From Tamarix chinensis (Eukaryota; Streptophyta; Magnoliopsida; Caryophyllales; Tamaricaceae): a DNA stretch of 64,000 nt. Location: contig CM060175.1 of NCBI GenBank assembly GCA_030549775.1, positions 96,959,470 to 97,023,469 on the forward strand, given 5' to 3'. Shown here piece by piece: positions 1 through 12,064 of the stretch. Position numbers and translations under genes: made by a program. Position 1 is the stretch's first letter, and the number at the start of each line of letters is the position of its first letter. A model generated the notes under the pieces. The model had not been told where the DNA came from, searched no databases, and worked only from the letters and a program-made list of their open reading frames with translations.

Positions 1-850
1 TTATACCTCACGCACGCATGCAACACCCAAACAACCCTCCACTTCCCATCCCACTCCCCTCTCTCTCTCTTTTTTGTTTGATTGTTCCCGCCAAACAACT
101 GCCTATGTAACCACCCTGCAGCACACAACATCCGACTTCACGTAGCCCCCTTCTCCCCTACTCCCTCCCTCACCAACCATTCTAGCAACCGTAGCACCCA
201 AACAGCCCTTACCCCTCTGTTTCTTTTCGAAACCCATCACAATCAACCCTCCACCACTTCGCAGCCACCAAACCCAGCCCACCATTCTCCTCCTCCTATG
301 CCACCCAGCCTCTGCACCATTACCCTCGAACCAATAGCACCCAAACACACCACCACAAAGCCCAGCCGCCACCGACCATACAAGCCCAGTAGCACTACTT
401 TCCTAGCCACAGCTCCAGCACCCAACCTCCCAGCCCTCACATCACCCTACCTTAAACCCTCGCATAACTAGCCATCACCACTCTATAGTGCAAGCCCCGA
501 CCATCACCCAACACCACCCCAACAGCCAACTAGTCTACCACATCCTCTGCAGAACCGCCCCAGCCTCCACCCTCTACCATTCGAACCGCAATCACCAAGG
601 AGCCCATCACAGCACCCCCATTACCACCACACCAGCCATGCAACACCAACTGCCACTTTCGTCCAGTAGAATCGTCACCCCTCATCGCAACCTTGCCACT
701 TTCTGTAGCCACAACCAGCCGCCCTCCACCGCCAGCCAGCCACTAGTCTCCACCACCCACCACCGCCCTCTCTTCCCCCCAACCTCACACGGCCAATCCT
801 TTAGCCCCATCCAGCACCATGCAACCCACCCCCTTTCTTTCGTGCATGAC
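1..850 (+). other. CT-rich, purine-poor block of the outer LTR
   Basis: Strongly pyrimidine-biased sequence starting with a CT run near 56-71. The open frames through it (for example 82-471 and 488-886) are Pro/Thr/Ser/His-rich low-complexity strings with no domain. Equivalent CT-rich blocks lie downstream of the TATA box in related LTRs (34040-34800; reverse strand of 6830-7930 and 41950-43170), so I read it as transcribed LTR leader rather than a gene. Confidence 0.55.
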
Positions 851-2284
851 TCATGCTACTTGTGTTGTATACTAAAGAAATTTTAGTACCCATATTAAAT
901 GTAAGGGTATTTTGGTAATTTTAGAAAAATAAATATTTTTATATTATAATTATTATTTTATCTAATAGATATTAATTTGGTATTTGTGGTATTATTTTTA
1001 GGTATGAAAGTTGATTAGCAAAACCTAATAATTTTTAGTGGATATCTCTATTTTTACATTTTTGCTAGAATTCAAGTAACCTTTATATCCTACTAAAATA
1101 ATAAATATTGTGTCATAGTACATTAGAATTTTTAATGTATGAAAATATGTTAAGCATGATTTATTATGATATAATTATGTGTTAATTATTATTATTATGA
1201 AAACCTGTAAAACGGGCATGTTATTTGATGTAAAATATTTCGGGTACTAAAGTATGATTAAAATGGTTCTAATGAAGGAAAAATATTTTATATGATAATT
1301 ATATATAAAATAATAAGTTGAGCATGCTTAGATATAATTATGGAATAATAATTATAGATGTGTGTCCTATGGACAATTTAATCGTTTTTAGTGTATTATG
1401 ATATTTATCCTAAAAATCATGTTTAATATGTATTAGCTATTGTTAATTATGCGATCATGTGTTTTGTACATTTCAAAAGTATATGATAGGGTTTTGTATA
1501 TAGAAACATGTGTAAAGATAAAATGGTATTTGACATAACTGATAATGTAAATTACATAATAAAAAATTAAATTATTTCATTTTAGCCTTTCATGACAAAT
1601 TAATAAGAAAATGGGTTTAGTATTCAAATGGATGATAATTTGATAATTATTAGTCTTAGGGACTTTTTGGTCATTTCGACTTAACATGCCCAAATGTGAA
1701 TAATTGGACATAGGATGGTCTTAAACTTTTATTAGGTTAACTTTAGTGTTGATTTTGAACTTATTTTGGACTGTAGACCTTAAGGCTGACTTCAATAATT
1801 AGAAATAAAGGAAAATTAGATAAGTATGGAAATGAGAATAATCGTGCAATATGTATTATCTATGATCACCTTATAAAAATACTAATACGTAAAGTAGAAG
1901 ACCTCGAGTTTAGAAATGGATTCGCTCTAGTTTCTCTCTAGGGGTAGCTACCCTAGAGACGAGGTAGGAGTCCTCAATTTTTTTGGGTTTCTAGTGTGCT
2001 GGATGTGCCCTAGTAAGACCCTAGTCTACTCTATAGATGACCTACAAGTCCTATAGGGGGTATCGATACTTAAGGATTAGGTGTCGGAGGTGAAGAGTGT
2101 ATTGTGTGCCTCGTGCATCAGTATGACCAAAGTATTGTTATGCCTCTGGATTGGATGGTTGGGAGGGTACTGCGATACTTGTGTGCCGGTATTACAGACG
2201 TACTTTTATATCTCCGGGTTATTATTGCATCCCCCTTGAGTAAATAAAAATGGAAATGATATGATTTGATTGGAATGATTATTA

Positions 2285-2545
2285 TTGGATATTGAATTAG
2301 TTTGGTAGTAGCATTTGTGCCTACCTATAGTTTTAGGTAGTAGATTTTATACCTACTTATGGTTTCGATAACAGTTGGTGTGCCTAACTGTGGTTTCAGT
2401 AGCAACCGTTGTGTCTACCCGTGGTTTTGGGTAGCAGCCTTTGTGCTTACCTGTGGTTTTTGGTAGTAGCCTTTGTATCTACTTATGGCTTTAGTAGCAG
2501 CCTTCGTACCTGCCTATGGTTTCGGTAGCAGCATTTGTGCCTACC
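2285..2545 (+). repeat. Minisatellite A of the outer LTR
   Basis: About seven degenerate copies of a unit of roughly 35-40 bp with the core GGTAGCAGCATTTGTGCCTA, each ending in a CTGTGGTTT-like tail. It lies where the related LTRs carry CCGGTCCACCGG-type minisatellites. Confidence 0.7.
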
Positions 2546-2555
2546 TGTATTGGTA

Positions 2556-3090
2556 TTATGTCTATGAGCATAGCTGTGATATTATGGATTTTATTATATT
2601 GTACCTGTAAGTATACCTGTGAGGTTATGGATTTTATACTGTACCTATAAGTATACCTGTAATGTTATGGATTTTATTATACTATACATGTAAGTATACC
2701 CATGACGTTATGTATTTGGTTATTATACTGTACCTGTAGGTATACCTATGATGTTATGGATTTTGTCATATTATACCTGTAAGTATATATGTGATATTAT
2801 GGATTTTCTCATACTATACCCTTAAGTATACCTGTGGTATTATGGATTTTATCATACTGTACCTGTAGGTATACCTGTGGTGTTATGCATTTTAATATAT
2901 TGTACCTATAAGTATACCTATGGTGTAATGTATTTTATTATACTATACCTGTAAGTATACCTATGACGTTCTATATTTGGTTATTAAGTTGTACCTATAA
3001 GTATACTTGTGGCATTATATATTTTATTATACTGTACTTGTAAGTATACCTATAGGGATTTGAGTATATGTTACCCGTGAACATACCTGT
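2556..3090 (+). repeat. Minisatellite B of the outer LTR
   Basis: About twelve degenerate copies of a unit of roughly 43 bp containing TACCTGTAAGTATACCTGTG followed by a TTATGGATTTTATTATACTG-like stretch. It directly follows minisatellite A. Confidence 0.75.
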
Positions 3091-4329
3091 GATGTTATGT
3101 AATTGGTTGGGGTTAATGTTGAGACATGAATTATATTGTAACGGTTATAATTATGGTGTATGGTGGGTTTTCATTTTTGCTTAAAAGAGCATCTTGGGAT
3201 GCTTAGTTGATAAGTATTATTAAATTCTAAATGAGCACACATAAGCAGTACATACTTTGGTGACTGTTGTTTATTTGCTATGATTATTGTATTTGGATCA
3301 TCTCATATATATCTTATTGTTTATACCATGTATTGTCGTGATCCCTTATGAATATTGTGTCAGGGTTTTCTTCTAATCATACTTCAGATAGTATCTCTGG
3401 GTTGTTCATTTCGTAAATTATGTTGTTTCATATAAATGAATATGAGTAGTCTGTGACCTAGATGGAATTTGATTATCTAAATGACTATTGTATCTCAATG
3501 ATCGTATGTGCATGTATATGTCTTATACAATGTTAATTGTATGCCTTGCATGTGTTCCATACTATTTAATCATATTAGTTTGATATAAAGGGTTGCTCAG
3601 TACCATAGTTGTAACACCCCCCAAAATTATCTATTGAAAAATTTTGTTTTATTAAATAATTAGCAGAAGCGAAATAATAAAACAGTGAATTCTAAGGATA
3701 TTACCACCATACTTAGTACCAAACTGGTTTACTCCTACCATTCCAGTACCAAGTGCTAAGGTTGAAGAGGATTATCGTTAAACACAAGTCAATACTTAAA
3801 ACAATAATTCATAAAAGAAATAGAAAGTTCATAATATGAAAATCAAAGTATGCGAAAAAAAAGTTTACAATCTAGAGTACATAAGTAAAATTCCTCAAAA
3901 AGAATAAAGATTACAATACAATAAAAATCAAGTGTAAGTAAACTGATAGAACCTTAAAGAACATAAAGAGTAAATCCAGCTACAATGCTTTCAAACCCCT
4001 AGGCCAATTCCATGCTCAACATTCAGCCCTACCCGATGCCTCGTAAGCATCAAAAACAGTATCACCAACCTGCATAACTCAAAGGAGCCTTCTGCTCGTA
4101 GGAAGGAGCATCACCCATGAAAAGGGTGGTTAGTACGCTACGTACTGAGTAAGGTAACCATGCAGCTAGGACCAAGCATATAAAAATAGGTAACATAAGT
4201 ATGATCACATAAACAACATGCAATCATTATAGATAAATAAACGCCAAGTTCTAGTCCGAATCAACTGATTCTTTAAACTTTTGATCAATACTCATTTCAC
4301 ACCATACTTATTATCATTCCATGCGAGTG

Positions 4330-4680
4330 CGGGAGCCACACTATTATAGCTAGTGGAACAGAAACATATAGGGCATAAAGCTCCTGACCAATATTATTAC
4401 CGGTAGATCGGTCTTTAGGACAAGATGCTCCTTGCCACTATTATTCACCGGTGGACCGGTCTGGCCCCAACTCTCATGTTGTTTTACACCTAGTATCTTT
4501 CCCATTTCTTAGCACGGTTATGTTCGGTTTGTTGAGCACAAAATCCCCCACTATTATAGCCGATGCGTATAGGGCATAATACTCCTGACTACTATTATTC
4601 GTCGGTAGATCGGTCTCTAGGGCATCCCGGCTCCTAGCCACTATTATTCGCTGGTGGACCGATCTGGGCCCAACTCAATA
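4330..4680 (-). repeat. LTR minisatellite with ACCGGTGGACCGG core
   Basis: Repeated CACTATTATAGCC / CACTATTATTCACCGGTGGA-like units, spaced about 50-60 bp. On the minus strand this reads as the CCGGTCCACCGG...TAATAGTGG unit of the repeat at 14820-15475. Confidence 0.7.
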
Positions 4681-6449
4681 GTCTTCTTATTTAAATGATT
4701 AATGTCTTAATGTGTCTTATTCAATAGGTTTCACCCTAGACATGCATGTCACACTCCATCTACACTTATCCTCCTAAGAGGGCCTGTCCCATATCTTAAA
4801 ACTCTGCCCCTCCTAACATACCCCAGCATCCTTTCCTTCCTCCACTTACTCACACTGGAGGCCTAACTCCTAAGTGTGTGGGTCGAAGCCCATTACCTTA
4901 CACCTCCAAGTCCACTCACTACCTTACCCTAGGGTTTCCTCCAAAAACCCTGAATTGGGCCTATGTGGCCTATCCTTCTCTGCCTCACACAACCAAGGAT
5001 GTCTTAACATCCCACACATCACATCCCTTAGATTCAACCCTCATTATTTCACTTTACTCCCCCGAATACACGTGTGACCACAAAACCCTAGGTGGCCACA
5101 CCAAACCCTAGCTGGACACGCCAAACCCTAGCATCCTCCTTTTCACATGTCACCCCTCCATCTCCCACCTTACACTATTGCTTTTCCATGATACCCATGC
5201 TCACCCCACACAAGACAATCCTCCATCCTCATCTTATACTCCATCCACCCTCCAGTTATTTTTACTTTTACCACCATCTCAAATTAGGGTTTTCCTCCCA
5301 AACCCTAGCCAAGTCTCCTATGCACCCTTATACTAACCCACGCACTATTTTTCACCCAAAGCCTCCAATCACCCAAACAACTCTTCCCTTACCTTACTTA
5401 CATCTCAATACAACTTTTCACGTGTAAAATTCGTCCCTATGTGACCTCCATGCACCCCATGCAAACCCTCAAAGTTTTCAAGCAAAACCCTAGATTCTCT
5501 CATGCAAACCCCAAATTCTCCCCTACAAGGTTCACCCACTATTTTATTTTATTTAGAGCCCCATTTTATTCTTCCACTCATAGATCACGGGATATTTAGG
5601 TCAATCTCACACTCCTTAATCAACTTACTTCCCTTTGGTCAACTTACTGTCCCATCTTTCTTTTTCATCTTTCCACCCCATATTACCGCATTAAATATCC
5701 TAGCATGCATGTCCCAAAGGGCCACATCACATCATATCATAATTCACAACATATACATATTAAACACATGCCATAAGAAAGCATATGAGCATACCTCAAC
5801 TCCAAGTTGCGCTACACATACAACAGTTATAATAATAAATATAAGATACATAACATATCGTGATACATGACATACAAGGCATATAAGGCACATAGCACAC
5901 ATAGGGCCTTAGCTACATCCTTACCTAGCATGTCACCGATCTTGGAGCATGCTCCTACGCCTCTTTAGGGTTTTGACTGGTTTCACCATTAAGATGGAAA
6001 AACTAAGGATTAGTTTCCCTTCTACTTAAATACTATTATTTCATATTTTATTCTAAGATTAGGGTTACTATTATTAAAGGAAACTTTACAATTGAAAAGT
6101 AGGGTTTTTATCCTCAAGGTAGCCTACTAGATTATTACTAGTCAAAATAGGTCTATGTTAATATTTATAGCCATATTTATATTATTAAATCTAATAGCTT
6201 TATTTCTTCTAATAATAGTACTAACATTAGTTATAGCAAAAATAGTGATATTAATAATAATAGTAATACTAATACTCATAGTAATAGAAACCCTAGTATT
6301 TGTAGGGCTAAGTGTCACGCAGGCTAATAATAGGGTTAAGGATAAAATAATAATATAATAATAGTAATGCTAACAAAATATTAATATTGCTAAGGATAAT
6401 GATATTAATAATAATATTTGAAATAATGATAATATAAGGGTTCAAATAT

Positions 6450-6740
6450 TTTCACTATAATAATAATAATAATAATAATAATAATGTTATAGTAACAATG
6501 TTAATAATAAATGCATTAGGAATAATATTAGCAATATTTGAATAATAAATAACAATAATATTAAGGTTTAAGTAGTCTTCTTTTATAGCAACAAATTGAT
6601 AACATGCCCCATCTAGTATCAAAAATAATAATAATAATTGAAATAATAGTAAAATAGGGTTTTGACCCCTTAATAATAATAATAATATTTCGGTGTTGTA
6701 AATAATAATAAACATGATAAGAAATAATAATAACAACGAC
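6450..6740. repeat. (AAT)n microsatellite tract
   Basis: Several AAT/TAA runs (pure run near 6459-6485) separated by short non-repeat pieces. The homologous LTR at 40988-43615 carries the same kind of tract at the same relative place. Confidence 0.8.
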
Positions 6741-7382
6741 AAAAACAACAACAACAACAATATAAATACAATTAAAATGGATAAGGCTTGCATAATTAGG
6801 GTTTAAAGGTTGAGAGGGGTCACGGTACCACCTAGGGTTGGTGGTGACCGACAGCGAGGAAAGAGGGAGAGAAGGGGAAGAGTGTTGGGAATAGGAGAGG
6901 GGGAATGAGGATGGAAGTTTGGGTGGTTGAGGTTACCCAGGTAGAGAGGGTTGGAGTGGTTGTGGTGGCGCAACCAAAGGCGGCGGTGTAAGCGACAACG
7001 CTATGGTGGCCGAGGGTGGTGGAGAAGGAGGAGAAGGAGGAAGGGAAAATGGAGGGTAGGGAAAGGTAGAGGAAGGTTTGTAGGTGATTTTCGGGTGTGT
7101 AAGGGGGTGGTTGAGGCGGGAGTGGCAGTGGATGACGGCACAAGGGTGGCAGTGGCTAGAGGTGTGGCTGATCGGGAAGGGTACTTTGCATGGCCAGGGT
7201 GGCTTGTGTAGGGAAAATCAAGGGTGGGGTGGGTGTTGCTTGGTGGAGGGTGATGTAGGGAGCAGTTTAGGTGGTGGCTCGGGCGGCGGCGCTGGACGTA
7301 GGTGGAGAAACGGGTAGCGACGACAGAAAAGGAGGGTTTTGGGTTAGGAGAAAAAAAACTCAAATGAGGGGATGTAGAGGGA

Positions 7383-7390
7383 TATTTATA
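7383..7390 (-). promoter_or_regulatory. Probable LTR TATA box (TATAAATA)
   Basis: The minus strand reads CTATAAATATCCC, about 735 nt from the LTR 5' end at 8124, with the CT-rich (minus-strand) leader block following. Matching TATAAATA boxes occur at comparable positions in three other LTRs here. Confidence 0.5.
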
Positions 7391-8549
7391 GGCTAAGATT
7401 GAGGGGGAAGAGGAAGGGTTGGTGGCAGGCGTGCGAGCACCGGCCGTCGACCTAGTGGCTAGGGAAAGCCTGTGAAAACTTGCAAGTCAGCTGCTCGGGA
7501 AGGGAAAAAAGGGAGGAGAGAGAGTCACGTGTTAAGAGAGAGAGGAGATAGGATTGGGTGGAGGAGAGAGAGGGAGTATTAGGGAAGAGGGTAGGGGTGG
7601 TGGCTTGGTGTGCGGCAGCACAGGGGCTACGTGCCTACGTCGGGAAGTGGAAGGGTTGGGCATGGGGAGAGAGAGGGAGTCGGGGGCGATGAAAGGGGAT
7701 GGGGCGTGCAGCGCTGGACCGGCAGTCCGGGAAAAGAAGAAAGGGAGTGGAACCAGACCAGCTGGGGGGAGAAGGTGCGATGCGTGGGCCTGGGCCGCAC
7801 AGGAGGAAGGGAGAGGGGAGGAGATTGGGTCATAGGCTGGGCTGGCTTAGGTCAAGGGAGGGAATGAACAAAAAAGAAGAAGAAAGAAGGGAGAAAGGAT
7901 AAAAGAAAAGAAAAGAGGGGAAAAAGGAAAAAAGGGAAAAGGAAAAATAGGTGGGTTGGAGTATTTAAAATATTTTAGTATTTTAGGATATCTAAAAATA
8001 ATAATATTTTAATAAAATAATAATTAAATTTCTTTTTTAGATTAATTTAGGACTTTTGAGAGATTTTTTCTAATAAATCCTTAATTAGCCATAATTATCA
8101 AAATTAGGGTTTTGGGGTATTTCAGTAGTACTAAAGGGTTCATTTTCACGGACCCTTGCCTATTTAATGGGTAGTGGACTTTGCAGGTCAGCTTTCAAGT
8201 CCGGTTGAAAGTTGACAATCAGTTTGAAAGCGTAGGAATATCTGGTGTCTCTTTTGTTATCTGGTCTCCGCTTGTATTTGGACTTTCATGCCCTCCTAAA
8301 AATTTTTCTTGAGTTTTGGTAGACTACTGATATTGCTTTTAGCTAGCACGATACTTATCTATTATTCTCTGTATTCTGACTTTTGTAATCATATTATTTA
8401 AGTAAAGTAATGTTTTAGCCTTAGCACTTAGTATAGGAATGGTAGTGGATGCCAGACTTATATTGAGTGTGGTGGTAACACCTATTAATTTTGTAATTAA
8501 TGCTTCCACAAAACAAAACAAAATTAGTAGTAAAAATGGGGGTATTACA

Positions 8550-10035
8550 ATTAGTTTCTATCCTATCATTGCATGATAATCAAGATAATATAAGGTGGCA
8601 CATAACCAAGTACCATCAAGTTTTTATTAAGATGATAGGTCTAAGTTCTATGTCGTTAATCAAAATAACCATGAAGTGTTTGTACATTGCCATCATTAAC
8701 AACAATGTACTAAACTAAAGGTGAGAAATAATAATGCAATGACAGACAACTAAGCAAAATGCATAAAGTTTATTATAAAAATGTTGATCCACAATTGCAT
8801 TATGCATCATCAATTAGTAGTAAGATCAAATGTTTTCCCTAGGTACCAACTGTTAGTATGACATAAGGCAATTAGGGTATGGTGCATCTTGATAAACACA
8901 TAATACATGCACTATTTTCATGTTATTTGTGCATGGTTTATTATCATTTAATGCATGTTTTGGGTTTAGAGGATAGGTATTGTTGTGTTTTGTGCTTTCT
9001 TTGTGTAGGTGTGCCAAGAAGGGCGAAATATGGAGCAAAATGCACTTTAGGAAGAGTAGATCATCAAAGAATAAGATTATGTATGTTCCATAACATATCC
9101 ATGCTCATTTGAAGAGGAATTGTGCAAAATAGGATCCACCCCACCTAGGTGTGGTGTACACGACACTTGTGGTTTGATCATATTTTGGTGTTGAATCTTA
9201 CATCTTTTACTAGATATTTTAGGCCTATATATATGTATTTAGACTAGTATTATAAAAATCTTCTTTCTCTATCTTAGCCTATAAATAATGCTTAGTTCTA
9301 GAGTTTAATTATTAGAGAGAAATCATTAATCTTTTGTACAATAAGGATTGCAAGTCTCTATTTTGAAGAATTCACTTAATAGGTAAACTATTTCTTTCAT
9401 TTATTTAATTTATAATGGTTTATTTAACTCCAACCATCTATGAGTAGATTTATTGGCTAAGATTGCAACAGAACCTAACTTTTTAGTAATTGATGATGAA
9501 TTAACGTAAATTTTTTTGTGAAAGTTTGAATATTTAAACTTAATTTCCTATGTTTCTTTATATTCATTTGACCATTAGAGTAGCACTCTTAGGTAATGAA
9601 TTTAAGGATTAAAGGTACACATTAATACCATACCTCTAGAAATTAAGGAAATCAAACCACATAAGTTGGATAGATTCCTTAGAGATTTTAATTGGATTAA
9701 CATTAAGCTCAATAGGTTTAATTAAATTCTAATTTCACAAAAGTAACTAATTAAGTTTAATTTGGAACAATATTTTTACCTAAAAAAAAGGCTTTATATT
9801 AATTAAGGTTATTTTATCCTTTTTAATTCAAACTAACACTAAGAAGTGAAATCATTTAACATTAAAAATGGAAGTTGTGGTAAAACCTCAATCCTAGCCT
9901 CTTACTATATTTAATCTCTTCCTATTAGCTGCTAGATTTATTGCCTCCATTTAATCCTTCAATTTTAGAAATTTCTATTTTTTAATTAGGTTAGCTAGTC
10001 TAAAAATTAAAATTTAGTAATGATACTCTAATCTC
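8550..10035. other. AT-rich sequence, no recognised gene
   Basis: Between the outer LTR end and the OTU-like part of the MULE. Short frames (8853-9112) are open by chance. It may contain the 3' flank and terminal repeat of the MULE, but I could not identify a terminal inverted repeat. Confidence 0.5.
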
Positions 10036-10039
10036 TATC

Positions 10040-11134
10040 GGATCGATCTTGATAGCTACAACAAATCCGTGCACTAGCAGATTTGTTTATCACATCCCAT
10101 CTGACAACACTTGGATAAACTTCATCCAACCATTTGTTTAAAAGAGGTGGTAATGGAGATCCATTTACTAAGGTTACCTACATAATGTAAAATGACATAA
10201 GTTGAGTAATAATATAATAAAGGGACTCATGTATAATTGAGATATCAATAAGAAAATACCATTATGTAGTGAGTCAAATTATTGACATTTGCAATGATAA
10301 TGATCTAAGTAGGTCTCTGTCTATCAGGTGGAGAGATTTGTGGTAGAGACATAGCTAATTCATGACAACTAAAGCAAACAAATACTATATTATATATTGA
10401 CAAACATAGTTCTAAAGTTAGATTTTTGCCACAATATATGTTGTCGAGGTGTTCTCTCCTAATGAGCAAGACATTCTATATTTTCAACAATAGGATATAG
10501 GATTGCTCTATTATACAATGCACAAAGATTCACCAAATCCCTATATATATCATGTCTAATGAACAGTCACACCTCATCATCCCCTCTAAGCTTTAACGCA
10601 ACAAATTTGAATCCACAATTTTCATACAATGGCACATCATGAAATAGTTCAACCCATAACACCATCCAAGGCTCGATATCACTAAACCAAGAAAAACTAA
10701 TACTTAGTGGATGATAGACCATGGGTGAAGAAAAACAGCCATGTCCACGAGTTGTTTGACTATGTTATGAGTTGATCGGCCACGGTTGCATGATGGTGAT
10801 TAAATAAGACTATGTGAATAAGCCCAATTAATGTGCTCCCACAATGATAGATCCCACTTTATAGAATTTCTATAACTACCCTTGCCTTGTTAAATTTCTT
10901 GCTCAATGATATTTGTAGCAGAAATATGATGAGTCTCTTCTATCTAACTTGATAATTATTATATTAGACAGGAAGGTTGAATAAGGATATATTACACATG
11001 AGACAAATTTGAAGACACAAAAAGGGTCACTTGGTGGATCATATGATAAGTCATCAAGTGTAAACACATCTTCAACACTTGAAAGCTTAAAGTCTTCCAA
11101 AATGGATGATCCATTGATGATGGAATAGACTAAT
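10040..11134 (-). pseudogene. MULE C-terminal part with OTU-like protease region (pseudogene)
   Basis: Read on the minus strand this continues the transposase fragment at 16330-18000, from which it is separated by the solo LTR. From 11100 to 10900 is a Ser/Asp-rich linker (MEDFKLSSVEDVF). At about 10650-10100 there is a pattern like the OTU cysteine-protease region that some plant MULE proteins carry: ENCGFKFVALKL (10622 downwards; Cys retained, His of the usual GHCGFRA box lost), IRHDIYRDLV, a degraded YNIVFVCFSCHE segment and a final PLPPLLNKWLDE. Several stops and frameshifts are present, so it is not functional. Assignment rests on motif order and spacing judged by eye. Confidence 0.6.
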
Positions 11135-11729
11135 TGTAATACCCCGTATTTTTAAAATCCAGATTTATTAAGTTTAATGATTTTATTAGCGTAATTTGAT
11201 GTAAACAATTAATTATTTTAATTTCGATTCGTTTTATGGATTTATCAACGATTTTGAATTCATAATTGAATGTAATTAATCATTTTCGGGAAGTAATATT
11301 TTATCGACGTTTTAATTAATTGAATGTAATATTTTCGGGAAGTTTAAATTAAAAATAGTTTCGGAACTTATTTAAGAATTTCTTTTTGAAATTAATTTTC
11401 TTTCGTTCTACGCTTTTTAGTTTGTGGAAAACCGATTTCGGAAATTATTAAAATTAGTCTTGATTTATTAGAATTTGACTTAAACATTTCATTATATACT
11501 TTTAAATAATTTTTCGAGGTCTTTTAATACATTTCCGTAAATAATATAAATTTTTATGTTCGTTGTTAAATCCTTCCGAAAATGTTTTCGAAATTCTTTA
11601 TATAGCCTTTTTATTAATTTTAAGCCTTCGGATTCGTTCGAAATAAATTTTCGTTAAATAAATTTTAGATAAAATCTCCCAATAATATTTTGATATTTTT
11701 AGTGGTTTATTTTATGTGTATTTGTTTAA

Positions 11730-12064
11730 AAAAAAAAAGAATAGCCCTACCCGACCGGTGCCCCACCCCCTTCTTTTCCTTTCTCTCTTCTCTCCCCTAC
11801 CCCGACCCCTTTCTCGTGCTCCCTGTTCTGCAGCCGAAGCCCTAGCCGACCTCCCTCACCTCCTCCCTTGCTTCTCCACTCCTCCTTCCTGCTCCTCCTT
11901 CGCCGGTCGTCGACCTCCAACCTGCTGCCCCTCACCACCACGACCGACCACCGCAGCACAACAGCCGCGCAGGAGCAGCAGCACCGCAACAGCGACGAGC
12001 CACGCAGGCCACGACGCCGTCCGGCCACGGCGAGCTCGAGTGATGGTCGGCGAGCACTTGTCAA
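11730..12064 (+). other. CT/GC-rich block of the solo LTR
   Basis: A local island of C-rich sequence in an AT-rich LTR. The frames at 11716-12162 and 11868-12125 are Ser/Pro/Arg-rich and lack any domain. Position matches the leader-like CT block of related LTRs. Confidence 0.5.

Larger units (their letters stand above)
3610..8124 (-). mobile_element. Solo LTR (4515 bp), Ty3/gypsy-type, nested in the outer LTR
   Basis: The plus strand starts TGTAACACCCCCC at 3610 and ends GGGGTATTTCA at 8124. Flanks are ATAGT (3605-3609) and GTAGT (8125-8129), a 5-bp target duplication with one mismatch. The first 160 bp are recognisably the reverse complement of the 3' end of the LTR ending at 16324, so it lies in minus orientation. 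It holds a CCGGTGGACCGG-type minisatellite (4330-4680), AAT microsatellites (6450-6740), a purine-rich block (6830-7930) and a minus-strand TATAAATA box. No internal coding region or PBS is present, hence solo LTR. Confidence 0.75.
1..8549 (+). mobile_element. 3' part of a large Ty3/gypsy-type LTR, interrupted by another LTR
   Basis: The LTR ends at 8549 in GGGGGTATTACA, preceded by the block starting GCCTTAGCACTTAG near 8417 that recurs at the 3' end of the LTR ending at 16324. Its 5' end lies outside the window. Order as seen: CT-rich block (1-850), AT-rich body, two minisatellites (2285-3090), then the 3' end, with the insertion 3610-8124 splitting it near the last few hundred bases. No PBS follows 8549, so it is either a solo LTR or the 3' LTR of an element. 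Family assignment (Ty3/gypsy, possibly Tekay-like) is inferred from its terminal sequences and its resemblance to the LTR at 37528-40706, which does carry a PBS and gag. Confidence 0.7.

Noticed and set aside
82..886. Open frames of 129 and 132 aa (Pro/Thr/Ser/His-rich)
   Set aside because: They follow from the pyrimidine bias of the LTR leader block; no domain, and equivalent blocks in related LTRs give different random strings.
6832..7902. Cluster of overlapping frames on both strands
   Set aside because: Purine-rich low-complexity LTR block; Gly/Arg strings on one strand mirror Pro/Ser/His strings on the other.
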